Source: Botryotinia globosa (taxonomy: Eukaryota > Ascomycota > Leotiomycetes > Helotiales > Sclerotiniaceae). Taken from it: a DNA stretch of 64,000 bases. The position numbers and the translations under genes are program-made. The notes beneath the pieces were generated by a model, which saw only the letters and a program-made list of their open reading frames with translations, ran no database searches and had not been told where the DNA came from. The stretch is taken from contig RCSZ01000020.1 of assembly GCA_014898425.1 (NCBI GenBank), positions 248,001 to 312,000 on the forward strand, given 5' to 3'. This document shows positions 34,172 through 46,526 of the stretch, piece after piece (position 1 is the stretch's first letter; the number at the start of each line of letters is the position of its first letter).

Positions 34172-37100
34172 CTAATTTCCTCTGAACAAAAATTGCATGT
34201 CCTCTGGCGTTAAATTCTCCATCGCACTCTCATCAGCATTAATCGTACTATGAATCATGTTTGCCTTCTTTTCTTGCAACAAAACCATTCTACTCTCCAC
34301 ACTATCTTCAATACACAATCTAGTGATACTGCACGGTCTAGCTTGTCCAATCCGATGACATCTATCAGCACTTTGCCACTCTGCAGCTGGATTCCACCAT
34401 GGATCAACGATGAAGACTTTGTTGGCTTCAGTAAGGTTTAGTGCGACACCCCCAGCTTTGAGGGAAACGAGGAAACATTCAACATTCACGTCGGTCATGA
34501 AGTGATTGATGGAAGCTTGTCGTTGAGCGGGCGTCATAGAACCATCAAGCATAACAGTTGTGATACCTGCACGACGAAGACGCCATTCGACGAGTTGAAG
34601 CATGGTCGTGAATTGAGAGAAGATAATTGACTTGCTGGATGAGTTTTTAGATCGAAGTTGATAAAGATCATGAACCAAAGCTTCAATCTTTGAAGATGAT
34701 GTCCAATTTTCCATCTTGATTCGATTGATGATAGATGATTTCTTTACTTGTACTTCATCTTGTTCAATTTCTGGTTGTTCAAGATCGATTGCCAACGGGA
34801 TATGACATTGAGGACAATCAGGAGATTCTATCAAGTTAGTGATGAAAGATTGATAGGTTAAGAAATAACTTACCAGAGGACCGCAAGTAGTTCTTGGCAC
34901 ATTCTCGACAGAAGTCATGGCGACAAGCAGATTTAATAGCTTCCTCTGCAGTCTCATCACAAATACAACAGACAAGAATATTTTGACCACCTTCACCATT
35001 CTTCTTCAAGATCAGATCAGGATGATCAGCAACTTGACGCATCTGCATGATAAGACCAAAGATATTGGCATAGTTGTTAAGCAAGACACCTTGAGCAACA
35101 TATGTTTCGAACTTTCTAGCACCATTATTCATGATACTGCCGGCGAAATCATTCTCTTCTTCACCGAAGAATTGTCTGTCAACATAGATTTCCTTGGAAG
35201 GAAGCTCCATTGCAGATGAATGATCCCGCTTGACACGACGAAGCATAAATCTATCAGTCAAGATTCGAAGCTTTCGGAATGCTTCCTTTCCAGGGCCATT
35301 GTTACCGAACTTTTGTATAGGATTGAGCAGTTCTTGGTTGAAGACAGAGACATGTTGCATACCACTGTGGTTACAACCAGTACAGCGATTTTCACTGTTC
35401 ATATCCCATTCCAAAGTCGAACAAGGGCACTGTTTACAAAAATAACACGCGAAAGGTCGAATATCGAGGAATCGAACGAGTGAGAAGAATTCACCAATAC
35501 GATTTTGTAGAGGTGTTCCAGACAAGCACCATTTGTGATTTGCCTTGAGAGCAAAGCATGCTTTAGCAGAACCAGAGGTACGTTGCTGAAAAAATTAATA
35601 TCAAAAAACTGGAATAGGGTATTGGTTCTTACCTTAATACTGTGTGCTTCGTCAAGAATGACGCGATGAAACTTGATCTGATGGATTGGGCTCTTCTCCT
35701 TATGAATTCCATCCTTGCGCTTGAAGCCTTTCTCTTGTTTCCGATACATAGACTCCAGACTGTTGTATGACATGAGAATTACATTGTACTTTTGCAATTG
35801 CTTAACGGTGATACCCTTTGTTTTGGCATTGCTACCATGGAAGACAAAGGTTTTCAAAGTACCATCTGTATAATCGGCAATCTCTTGCTGCCATTGCATG
35901 AGCGCAACGGGTGGTATCAAAACAAGTGAAGGCTCCTTGGCTGGAAAATCGGACATAATCAAAGAGACAGCTTGAATTGTCTTTCCCATGCCCATCTCGT
36001 CTCCTAATAAACCTCCTCCCCAAGCCGTCTTTTCCATTGCTCTCATCCATCCAACACCTTGAAGTTGGAAAGGCTTGAGTTCACGATTGATGTTTGTTGG
36101 TTGTTCGATTTTGCAGTCTCCAATCTTTGGTAAATCCTCCAATTCTTTCCACATTGTGTGTAGTTCAGGATGTTGCTGCTCCAACCGCTGACGTTCCTTA
36201 CGGCTACGTCTGGTACCTCTGTCTTCTAAGCTGTTGATAATTTGACGAGCCTGACGTGCACTACGCACACGGGAAGCTGCAGGCTGAATACCAGCAGCAA
36301 TCGGACCTTCCTCATCAGAAGTATCAGTCCCAATCATAGAATCATCGTCTGTGTCAAATGTGTCTGAGTCCGACACTGGAGAAGGAAGATCTGTAAGAGT
36401 AGAACTGGCATTGGATTCCATAGTGTCCTCTGTCTTGGAGTTGGGGATAGATGGTTGAGTTTCTTGTTTGATCGCATTCTTACGTGCTGACGATGATTTG
36501 AGACTATTTTGGAAACTTTCAGAATGCTTATGAACAGCCTTTGAAAATCTGCTCGACTCTTTTTTGATTGAACTTCGTGGAGCAGAAGATAAATTTATGG
36601 GCACATCCGAATCTGAATCGATAACCATGAAATCGTCATCATCATTTGAATCGTTGTATCTCGTACTCTTTCCTCGGTTTGGGGTTCGAAAACTGACAGC
36701 ATTGGAAGTACTCGAGATTTCAACTTTGGGCTCAACTTTTGCCTTCTTAGACACATGTGAAACTCTACGATTAACAAATTCATCATCTTCATCATCCTCA
36801 CTAAAATCCGCATCAAATGTCAACTTGACCGGTTGGACATTGCGTGAAGTTCTTCGTAAAGAAGTTGAAGATTCGGCTGCCACGGGTGCATTTGATTTCT
36901 TGTATTCTTGTTCTTGAAGCTGGCGAGCAAGTTGAGCATCTGGTGTATTGTCGTCGTCGACGTCGTCGTCATCAGAGTTGGCGTATCTTCTTTTATTGGG
37001 ATTGAGAGAGTACATGCTGTTTTGAAGTGCGCGAGCTCGATCAATTGCGTTCAAAGAGGAAGCACTTTGGACTGGATTTGTGGTTTGAGCCCGGCCTCTT

Positions 37101-37614
37101 CGTGTAGACCCAGTTGTATTTGAAGGCTGGACAGGAACTTTGGTAGAAGCGGGAGTTGCAACACCACTCGTCTCTGGAGTAGAATAGTCACTTCCATCAT
37201 TGTAGTCGTTACTGGTCGAAACTGTGGATAGAGATTGGCGAGATTCCGCAAGTTTTCCTTTTCCTTTCTGTTGTGTCTTGGTTGCACTTAGATATTCGCC
37301 AATCAAGGAAGGGGATGGAAGATCCGACAAAGAGCCGCCATCATCACTATCCGCAATGACCTTGGAAATCTTTGAATCGGTCTTTGATTGAGGTGCAGGA
37401 GAGGAAAGTTCATCAAGCTCAAGATTGGAAATTTGTTGTTTGACGGCTAGTTCAAAAGGTTAACAGAAGGTACAAGGTATGTTGACGGGATCAGAAAATG
37501 TGAGAGGAGCTTACCAGATAATCGAGAGCTTGTTCGACTACTTCTAGCACTAGTCGGAGTTCCTGAGTCTGCGACTTTTCGTGGTCTTCCTCTTCCTTTT
37601 CCGCTTGGAGCCAT
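34172..37614 (-). CDS. RAD16: Rad16: SNF2/RING subunit of global-genome nucleotide excision repair
   Basis: Four exons (37614-37515, 37446-35633, 35585-34874, 34827-34172) give 1093 aa. Introns are 68, 47 and 46 nt, all GT..AG. The N-terminus is GRPRKV-like AT-hook sequence, then about 400 disordered Ser/Asp-rich residues. Walker [10 protein letters not shown] is at 515-523 and DEAH at 632-635. A C3HC4 RING is inserted in the helicase (C844, C847, C859, H861, C864, C867, C880, C883), and intron 3 splits it before the last Cys pair. Motif [21 protein letters not shown] lies in the C-terminal helicase lobe. SNF2 ATPase plus internal RING is diagnostic of Rad16. In yeast it works with Rad7 to find lesions in silent chromatin and acts in a Cul3-type ubiquitin ligase. 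RAD7 is the divergent neighbour. Confidence 0.95.
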
Positions 37615-38103
37615 TGTAAATTAAAGTTCACCAAACGGAGAAACGACCAAAAAGGGACCGAGAGGATGTGAAGACGATGGAGGGGTCGCTGGATAAGGAA
37701 CAAATTTCGATGAAAGAAATACCAACAATTCGATCTGCGAGATTGATTGAATAATATTCCCCGATAGCTTGTTGTCTGCAGCTCAAAAGGATTATGCAGG
37801 TACGACGAAGGATTGGATGGATATATTGAGGAGGGCAGATGGTGAAAATGGCTTCGAAATGAGCTTAACCTCAAGATGTTCGCATGGAACTTATCGAATC
37901 CAAAGATCAATCGATATCATCAAGCCGCCTTATCGTGATAATGCGACCAAAACGCCGATTCCAGCACCACCTAGGAAGATAAAAGACCGAAAGAAAGAGG
38001 AAAGTGATTGGAAGTATGTATCAAAGGAACGTTTATGAAGTTATTCACAATCTTTTTCGAAGTTTCAAGTGAACGAACGACAAAGTAGACAAAGTAATGG
38101 GTT

Positions 38104-38122
38104 ATTGGTTATTGGTTATTGG
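38104..38122 (-). promoter_or_regulatory. three CCAAT boxes spaced 7 bp apart
   Basis: ATTGG (CCAAT on the minus strand) at 38104, 38111 and 38118, followed by TTGGTTGG. CCAAT is the binding site of the fungal Hap/CBC complex. Such tight repetition in a divergent promoter is suggestive, but a simple 7-bp repeat is the alternative. Confidence 0.5.
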
Positions 38123-38370
38123 TTGGTGGTTTGAAAGAATTTTGAATCATTCATATGGAAGATGAATCAGATTCAGATTCCGACTTGCACCAAATTGCCA
38201 CCTCCTGGATAAAAAAATTGACGGAACGTCATTCGTCAGATAAAGATGAAAAGACGCGATTCGAACACCAAAGTCCACGCTATCACGTGAACAATCAGGC
38301 AGCAGTGGGCATTTGATGACATCTGATTGGTGAGAATGTAGATTTTGATTGATTAGATAATGTTGATAAG

Positions 38371-38450
38371 CATTTTATAGGATTTTATAGTATTTTATAG
38401 TATTTTATAGTATTTTATAGTATTTTATAGTATTTTATAGTATTTTACTG
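38371..38450 (+). repeat. 10-bp minisatellite TATTTTATAG x 8
   Basis: Six perfect or near-perfect TATTTTATAG units in the middle with variant units at both ends, in the RAD16-RAD7 promoter interval. Its length is likely to vary between strains. Confidence 0.95.
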
Positions 38451-38933
38451 GGTCTCGCGGGGGTCATGCCATGCTAGATCTGGCATGGCAGTGCCATCAC
38501 GGTCTGTGTGTTGATAAAACCACTTATTAACGCGGCATTACAGATGAGATGGATGTGAGGCAAAAAGGGAAAAAGGGAAAAAGAAAGGAATGAAAGGAAA
38601 GAAAGGAAAGAAATGAAAGAAATGAAAGGAAAGGACGAAACTATGAGATGAAAGAAAAATAATTGAAGCTATTCACATTTTGCTTCATTGAATTCACTCC
38701 ACCACTCTTGATATTCAATCCCACACTTCACTTACCTACCACAACAAAAGACAATTCTCAGAGCGAATCCTCCATCAAAGAATAAAGTTGCGACACCATT
38801 CCCTGGATTCCTTCATCTCAAGACACCATCGATTATCGGGACGAAAAGGAGACCAGCACGCAAAGACTGCCATTGGTATTCTTCGAATTATCCGGAATTC
38901 ACGAGACTTCATACGAGAAACAAGGGCAACAAC

Positions 38934-41027
38934 ATGTGTGCCATTTTCATTACAATCTTTATAGTCATCTTTGCTAAATTGTGATAATACAGGAATCCTC
39001 CTCCACCTCCCCCTCCACCTGGAGGTCCCAATGCTCAACCAGCTCCCAGAAGATCAATTCGTGGACCGTAAGACTTCAACGCAACTTCACACTTTCTTGG
39101 GTGCTAATAAAATTATAGTCAATCCGCATTGACCGATTTCCTGGCTGTAAGTCGTTTAATTATCCCGCTCAGTTACGACCTACACTCACTGATCATTTGC
39201 GCAGGCTCATAATATCGATGCCAATCAAATTCGTCAAGATGCAAATGCTCGTCGAGCTGCTGCACTTGCTTCACAACAAACTGCTGAAGGAAATGGAGAG
39301 GACGGCGGAGAGGGAGAAGATGAACCAGTATCTGCGCCTGCTACACGTACCCGTTCCCGCCGACATGAAAGTGAAGCACAAAAGAACAAGAGAAAGAAGG
39401 AAGAAGAAGTATGGCTACCATGTGCTCTGGATCGAATCAAAAGCTAACGAATCTATAGAAAGCTGTTGCCAAAATTAAGGCCTCTAAAAGATTCCAACGC
39501 CAAAGAGCCTTTGTATCAGATGATGATATAACCGATGAAGATGAAGCCGCACTCCGACTATTCAATGAAAGCATGGCACCTTTACCCGATCAAATGGAAA
39601 ATTGCGTACTTTGCGAAAAGCGATTCACCGTTACAGCATACAGTCGAGCCGGTCCGGATGGAGGTCTTCTTTGCCCACAATGTACAAAAGAACTCAACAA
39701 GGAAGAAGGACAAGCAAAAAAGAAACGAAAATCTCAAGCTGGAGCACAGAGAAGAAAGATTCAAAGTAATCTCCTAGATGGTGTATATCCAGGCGCCAAA
39801 GATTTAATGACCTTGTGTATCGAAACTTTAGCCAAAAATGTCGACATGGCCGATGACTTGGGAGATTTACCGGAACCACTCATGGATAAATTGTCAGCTA
39901 TACTTTCCAAGAGGCGTCTTTTACGCTCCAATACTTTGAATCTCTTTCTTCAAAATGGTCGGGAAGTCATCACCATCTATGAAGGAGCATACCTGAACTC
40001 AGATGACTATATTCGAATATTTCAAGTCGTACCAAGTGTCAAATCATTACGCATTCGATCTGGTATTCAGTTCAAAGACAAAGTAATGGAACATCTTTTG
40101 GCATCCACTGTCAAACTTGAGCACCTGAGTTTGTCTGGTAGCAATCTCATAAGCGATGAAAATTGGAACCGTTACTTCACGGAGAAAGGTTCACACCTCA
40201 AATCTTTCAAGGTTTACTATACAGATGGTCAATTTGGTGATGATCAAATAGATGTTATCACCAAAACATGTCCTCAATTAACTCGTCTTAAAATTACCCA
40301 TAACCAAAAAGTCACTGATGATGGTATTGCACATATTTCACGTATCTCTACTCTTCAACATCTCGGTTTGGAAATCCAAAAAAGCAAAGCTTCAGAACCA
40401 TACGTTCAGATTCTTGATAGTATTGGACCTCAACTACAAACCCTTTCTCTTGGTCAGGTCCATGAAATCAACGATTCTGTCTTGAACGCTATTCACGACA
40501 ATTGTCAAAATCTAAACAAATTGCGCATCACAGACAATAGTGTCTTGACAGATGCAGGTTTCGCAAACCTTTTTACGAATTGGTTAAATCCTCCTCTTTC
40601 TTTTATTGATTTATCTAAGAATCGCCACATTGACGCTTCCGTTCCTCGCGACAACCCTGATAATATTGGTCTCTGTTCCCGCGGGTTCGAAGCCCTAATG
40701 GCACATTCAGGTCTTACTCTCCGCTATCTTGATATCAATTCTTGTCGACATATTTCTCTCTCGAGTTTTGAAAAGGCATTTTCACTCGAGAAGGAATATC
40801 CGGAACTGGAGGAAATGAATATCAGTTTTTGTCAGGAAGTAAATGATTTCGTCGTTGGAAGTATCTTTAAGACTTGTCCGAAATTGAAGAAATTGATTAT
40901 TTTTGGAGACTTCAAGGTTAGGGATGTGAGGGTTCCGAAGGGAAGAATTCTTATTGGTATGCCTAATGCGATGGGGATGCAGATTGAAGGGACGGCGGAT
41001 GGAGGTGATGGGATGAGTGCTTGGTGA
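38934..41027 (+). CDS. RAD7: Rad7: leucine-rich-repeat subunit of global-genome nucleotide excision repair
   Basis: Exons 38993-39067, 39119-39146, 39205-39408 and 39459-41027 join in frame, with introns of 51, 58 and 50 nt. The conserved N-terminal signature RGPQSALTDFLAAHNI is built across two introns. No ATG precedes it in frame within exon 2. The best start is an AUG made by splicing AT (38934-38935) to G (38993) over a 57-nt intron, giving 625 aa. A zinc motif follows at C152-x2-C155...C175-x2-C178, then about 12 leucine-rich repeats with LxxLxLxx(N/C) spacing to the C-terminus. Yeast Rad7 binds Rad16 and the elongin-like Elc1 for lesion recognition and ubiquitylation. Gene identity is sure; the first exon is inference. 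Confidence 0.9.
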
Positions 41028-41911
41028 GGGGAGAGAAAGTGGGATGGCGGGATAAGGATTGGTCACTCGGAATTGAATGGGTGGCGAGTTGTCGGGGGTC
41101 TGATTTGTGATTACTGGGTTTGGGGAAGTGCTGGATAGATAAATGTAATGCGAGATGTGCGACTGATAATACTTGAGAGAACTCTATGCGTGGATGGATA
41201 TATGCATGGCGTTTATGGATAGCGAAGCTATCGCTCCTGTGGTCCCATGGGGAATACATCCCTAGTATGTAGATTAGCATGTTGACGTCATGGCGATGAT
41301 TCCGTTCAATTATAGAATGATATTTTCTTTATACTGCACGAGTGAGATTTTGTGTAATCAGCTTACCTACTAGTATCTACATTGAAGGGCGAAATTGTGT
41401 CTCGGGTGAGGAAATGAGGGGAAGATTGGTTTTGGACATGAATTCAGACTCACGGTTTGGGTATAGAGAGTTGTGGTGTGGTGTGGTGATTTCTGTTGAT
41501 TTTTGGTGTTTTGGATTTCGTGGGTTGTGGATTGTGGATTGTGGGTTGTGGGTTGCGAATTATGAAATTGAGATGGGGATTGGGATGGAGGAGGGATTGG
41601 GATGGAGGAGAGATGAAAGATGGAAGTGGGAATAAAGTTGAATCGGGCTGGCTTGGGGAATATAAAGAATAGATTGTATATAAAGAAGGGGTAGGGGAGT
41701 GATGTTAGGCAGAGGTTGAATGGAGTTGGGTGGGTGGATGGATGGATCGGTTTGGTTTGGTTTGGGGGCTGGGGGTTAGTTAGTATTGAATGGGATAGTG
41801 GGAGAGTATGGGAGAGTATGGGATAGTATGGGATAGTATGGGTATAAGAGGTAGGGAATAGGTATCTGGTTATTCGGAGGGTTTGATGTGATGGGATCTC
41901 TTGTGTGTGCT

Positions 41912-41963
41912 TGTGGCTTGTGGCTTGTGGCTTGTGGCTTGTGGCTTGTGGCTTGTGGCTTGT
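41912..41963 (+). repeat. 7-bp microsatellite TGTGGCT x ~7
   Basis: Seven tandem TGTGGCT units, nearly perfect. Confidence 0.9.
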
Positions 41964-42041
41964 GTTTATATGGAGGGAGAGGAGAGGAATAGAAATAAGG
42001 GGGGGAGAGTTGAAAGGGAGAGGGAGAATGGGAATGGGAAT

Positions 42042-42158
42042 GGGGATTAGGATTAGGATGAGGATGAGGATGAGGATGAGGATGAGGATGAGGATGAGGA
42101 TGAGGATGAGGATAAGGATAAGGATGAGAATGAGAATAAGGATGAGAATGAGAATGAA
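42042..42158 (+). repeat. 6-bp microsatellite GATGAG/GGATTA type
   Basis: Begins GGATTAGGATTA, continues as AGGATG units (about nine) and grades into AGGATA and GAGAAT variants. Confidence 0.9.
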
Positions 42159-42705
42159 AGGGGAAAGCAAAGAATGGGAATCTATATGGATATTTGGCGG
42201 AGAATTGAAACTGTTTGCGAAATTCTGGTCACTCGATATCTAGTGATAGGTCGGGAGATCTTCTGATGAATACTTTTAGCCATCGAACGATGTTTCTGGA
42301 GTAGCGCTGTATGGGAAAAGATAGTTTCATGGGTCAGGTTGAATGTATAAGAATGTGTGATCTTTGGGTATCTTTTTATTCTATTTCTTCTCCACGACTA
42401 AGCTGCGCGGTACTATTTTTTGATTATGCTTTGGATACGTCATGTCGTTTTCCTCCTGCCCGCTCTCGATTTTCCGGAGCCTTTTGTAGACATGGACCGT
42501 ACCACATACCATTCTAACGCTTTATCTCTTTTCTTCTCCCCCTTGAATTTTCTCTGCCTATGACTCCGATTTTTCGTTTCGTCTAGCATTCCAGGGGTAC
42601 ATATCCTCATCCAGATCTGACTCAGTCAATCAAATCCACAACTCCCAAATCCCAAATCCCAAATCCCAACTCACACATCCATTCCCATCCTCATTCGTTC
42701 ACCAT

Positions 42706-43236
42706 CTAAACCAAATGTCCCGGCAACAAGAAATTTCCAATCCCTTCCTTAACCCGATACTCATGTCCACAATTCGCACAAACTAAACTTCCCTCGTCGA
42801 TTTCTGTTTCCAAAAGAAGCGTATGGAGTTCCTTCATCATTTTCTCGTCCTCTTGAAGGGTTTCGGGTGTGGGTGGTGTGGGGGGGAGAGCGGGGAATGA
42901 GAGCTAGATTACGTTTCATGTTAGCATTTTTTCTCTTCCCTCATGTTTTCACCGCGGAAAGTTTGCTTGGCCTGAGCACAAAAGAAGTGTTGCAGATGGG
43001 CAAAAGAGAGCCAATGATCTAAAGAAGAGCGCAGGGAAGAAAAAACATACCTCAGAAGCAATAACACAAAGCGCCTTCCAATCAATCCGCGGCAGAATAT
43101 TGAGAAGTAAAGCAGTATTTAGAGGTATATCATTACTAACAAGCGAGCATTCTTTTGGATGAAGAGGAAACGATGCGCTAGTTGATTTGCACGCTTTCAC
43201 GGCGCAGGTGAGGAAATTGAGTGTTAGAAGTTTCAT
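42706..43236 (-). CDS. TRM112: Trm112: activator subunit of tRNA, rRNA and eRF1 methyltransferases
   Basis: Exon 1 (43236-43051) and exon 2 (42903-42706) join in phase 0 over a 147-nt intron (GTATGT donor, GCTAAC branch site, CTAG acceptor) to give 127 aa, the usual size. The N-terminus MKLLTLNFLTCAVKAC carries C11 and C16. The C-terminus has C104-x2-C107 (VCANCGHEY) and ends NFLLPGHLV, a hallmark of the family. Those four Cys match the zinc ligands of yeast Trm112. The middle INILPRIDW-type helix (here LNILPRIDW) is also conserved. The protein stabilises Trm9, Trm11, Mtq2 and Bud23 in cytoplasm and nucleus. Convergent with RAD7. Confidence 0.93.
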
Positions 43237-44675
43237 TTTTTCGGCGGTGCGCGGCGCGCGATGTGGGTGAATTGGTGAGTGGGTTCGTATGCGAGGGATT
43301 TATATGGCGATTGATGTTTATTGTTGTGTATACCTAGTATTTGAGACTTGGTGGGTGAGAATGGTGGTAGAGATGGAAGCTTGAAGTTTTGGTATGTGCA
43401 AGTGTGGTGGTGGTGAGTGAGAGGAAATTATTTTTTTGCGTTCGCGGGGGAGATAAGATTAGATTAGATTGACGCTAAAGGGTAGTGGCTTGGCATGGGG
43501 TTTGACTTCACTTCATGGATGTTTTTACAAAACAGCGTACAATTGAGCCGAGTTCTTTTCAATCAAGACGCTTTTTTTTCTCTCTTTTTTGCTGTGAGCT
43601 GATATGGTTTCCTTCAATTGGTTTTCGATATGTTCGATACATGCATGTACGTACGGCGTCATTGGTCAGTGGCTGTAGTTTGTTGTAGGGGGGTGTAGAA
43701 TAGGGTAGTATTATGATAGGACGACGCTTGTTGGACGAATAGGAAGCTGGGATGCAAGAATACCCTCTGAGGCTGTAAGTATTGGTGTTATGGAAGTCAA
43801 AGATACTTTCTGGATCAAAAACTGACCTGGATTGAAGAATAGTGACGCTGCATAGCTAGATCTCTTGATTGCTCTTTCGAAAAGACATTCGAAACACTAT
43901 TGATGCTAAGTTCTCTTGGATAGAGGGTAGAGCGCAGGAGTTGATTTCAAAAGCGCAAGAAAACCAGTTGCAGTCATATCATGATTGTTATGTATGCCTG
44001 AGATTCTTCGTATAACGTTCCGAATAACGAAGTAGGATCTTGATCCGAATCGAACATGGCATTGTTTGGCTGTGTCTTCCATTATATCTTGCGATTTTGT
44101 ATTAAAACTGGGTAAGCATATGTGGGCATATCGCTCGCATTCATCTGGCCATCCTGTACTTGCTGTACGATCCCCCCTCGGTCAAATCCCTGCTGGTGAA
44201 CTCGAATGAGCTCTCGTCATTTTCATTTTACATAGAATTTCGGACAAATTTGACCTCAACACAACACATGCCTGACGAGATTCGGCGTCAGTTCCAGGTA
44301 TTACATCCACTAAAGATTATCCGTTCGCGTAGCCCGAAGTGGATCTCAAGGCTTCTACAGGGGGCTTCAGCTGTAGCCATCGAGCCCTAGAGATGCCTGC
44401 AAATCTTTCAACTTGCACAAATGCAGAACTAGGTATATTTTGCAGAATAAAGCAAGTTTAGTGTTAATGTCTGAGGCATCAATCTAATAAACAGTCACCG
44501 GAAATGTTGTCTTCAATCTTCTTTCGATTTTTGCTTCCCTGCTTGATAAACCTCACTGGCTGGTACATGGAAGAAGGTTTTTGTGTGAAAATAACATTCT
44601 GTTTCCATCAATTTTTTGTGTCAACTTTAGAAAAACGACCGAGTTGAACAATCCGTTGTTTGTGTTTTGATTACC
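43237..44675. other. intergenic, no convincing gene
   Basis: Holds the TRM112 promoter and the upstream region of the next gene. The 76-codon frame at 44160-44390 has no similarity I recognise. Confidence 0.45.
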
Positions 44676-46526
44676 ATGGCTTCTTCAAGCAGCTCGGAGA
44701 ATGAAGGGCTAGCTGAGCTCTTCAAAGAGACGTTGAAGGAACTACGGAATATTTCCTCAGATCTGGGTCAACAAAGCAAAGCCATTCAAGCGATAACCAA
44801 AACGCAATTTCAACCTCTATCACCTACCGCTGAACAGCCGATAGACAACAGCAAGACCAAGAGTAGGCCCCCGAAAAGCGCTTCACCAGCAGCAGATCAA
44901 ACTGAGCGCCTCGACAAGAGCCATCATTCAGAGAAGAACTCTTTTTGGGGGGAGAGCGACTTTTGGGGTGATATCGACGAAAAAATTTTTTTCGCAAACC
45001 ATCCCTGCAGATTATCTGGAATTTGCAAGTACCCCGATGGACACCGACTCTTTCACAGCTCTTATGTACAATGCTGATGAGTCTAATCATTTATTCTAGG
45101 TTGAAAATGGGTTTTACTATAATCATTGTACAAGATTGTCCTTGAATAAAGAACCACGAGAAATCATTAATGCGTTCGAAACTAGACCTGCGATAGCTCC
45201 TCCGTCTTTGTCAGCAGATGAACGTCGGATCACTGCTTCCTCGGCAATGATTAGTGCTCTGGATAGTTCTGCTATTTCGTCATTTAGAAGAGCAAGTAAT
45301 TCTTTAGAAATGAACAATGCTCAGCAGGCTGCATCTGTTCAGTCATTCGAGGGACCAAATACATCCTCTACGATAAGAAATTACCCAGATGTCTCTAACA
45401 TACCATCCTTGAGAGAACCAATCGCGTCCTCAGCAGACAAAAGTGCTCCGCTAGCATCTTCTGCTCAACCATTGAGAGAGTCAAGAGTTTCCGCATCGAC
45501 TCAAAGATCGGGGACACCTTATGCACGAAGGAAGGAATCCCAGCTCCGGATTCAGCTTCAAAGAGACGGAAAGGCAAGTGGACAATGGAGGAGAATAATG
45601 TTAGTTTATCAAAAACTGCAGGGCGAGACTTGTAAGAGCTAATTCGTCTCTCAGACTGATCATGGACATGTCGTACATGTACAAGTCGATTGAAGACCTA
45701 GCTATTGCGGTAAAAGATCAAGATCTACCGGGCTTTATTGATACTACCTCCAAATATCGTGAGCTTTCTTTTGAGCAATGTGTGCAATGCAGAGAAGAAC
45801 TAGAACAACTGGCATTTTCAGAGTCTATACTAAAGCGTGCGTGGTTCTCCCACGGCCTGTGCAAGCGCTCTCTCAAATCAGATCATGATAGATGGGGCAC
45901 GATCTTTCAAGTCACCTTTTGTGAAATGATCCCAGCAAATAAATATCGTCGTGGTATTTGGAAAACAGGGGCATTCCGCAATGATCAATCAGATCGTGTT
46001 CGAAACTGGGAACGAGTTTTCGGCCACGAGGAGAACAATCGTCTAGTTCTAAGGCGCAGTTGCGTTACGGTTAGTCCCTCGCTGCCAATTCTTTTGCTTC
46101 TCATACAAACTAACCTTCAATTAGATTGTTGGGACAGTTGACTATTTTCGAAAGTGGTCTCCCGAACACTGGACCATGTTATTACTAACGCCCAGCTCAG
46201 CAGATATCTGGGATATATATGAAGACGGCGGAAAAGCTGTAGATAGCGAGTTCATAGTAGCTTTCTCGGGCATCATAGACCGCAGCACGAGAGCGTTTAT
46301 TGATCATTGGGACATTCTCGCAAATTATTTCGAAAAATTGCTCCGCGAGAGTGACACTTTACTAAAACCAGAGTTACACGACCTCTTACTTGTGGATAAT
46401 TCAAAATATTTCAAGTCGAAGAGATACTTCTGGGCTTTGAACATCTTAAAGGAGATTGAATCAGATGTCGCCGCGGTGATCTCGCAGCTTGAAGGATTCA
46501 TGGACTTTTCGGAAACTCTCTTTTGA
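44676..46526 (+). pseudogene. large fungal gene of unknown function, apparently disrupted near its 5' end
   Basis: The 3' part is well formed. Exons ending at 45599, 45655-46069 and 46125-46526 are linked by 55-nt introns (GTTAGT...CTCAG and GTTAGT...ATTAG with ACTAAC) and encode a charged, helical protein. Conserved-looking blocks include AWFSHG, WGTIFQVTFCEMIP, VDYFRKWSPEHWTMLLLTP, DIWDIYEDGGK and FSGIIDRSTRAFIDHWD. The 5' part (MASSSSSENEGL to FWGDIDEK at 44676-44972) is in a different frame from TIPADYLEFASTP (about 45000), with an A6T7 homopolymer between. That frame then meets TAG at 45097-45099 before VENGFYYNHC. No intron of normal size with the right phase removes both. A sequencing indel plus an unusual intron is the alternative. 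Confidence 0.5.

Larger units (their letters stand above)
37615..38933. promoter_or_regulatory. 1.3-kb divergent promoter region shared by RAD16 and RAD7
   Basis: The two start codons face away from each other, so regulatory elements for both genes must lie here or overlap their first exons. It contains triplicated CCAAT boxes, a 10-bp minisatellite, a hairpin (TGCCATGC...GCATGGCA at 38466-38489) and a purine tract (about 38562-38640) next to RAD7. No coding frame is convincing, although 37769-38038 is open. Confidence 0.7.
41028..42705. other. intergenic region with simple-sequence repeats
   Basis: Spacer between the 3' ends of RAD7 and TRM112. Rich in G-biased short repeats (GGGATAGTAT near 41815-41845, the 7-mer and 6-mer arrays below, and CAAATCC near 42645). 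Long frames here, such as 41370-42170 on the minus strand, are products of the repeats. Confidence 0.7.

Noticed and set aside
36564..37123. Open frames of 70-117 codons on the strand opposite RAD16
   Set aside because: They mirror the Ser/Asp-rich low-complexity N-terminal region of Rad16.
41370..42170. 266-codon minus-strand frame with a long Ile-Leu run, and the opposite-strand 41905-42243 frame with Arg-Met repeats
   Set aside because: Both are translations of the GATGAG-type microsatellite and GTGGCTT repeats downstream of RAD7; no family resemblance and no normal codon use.
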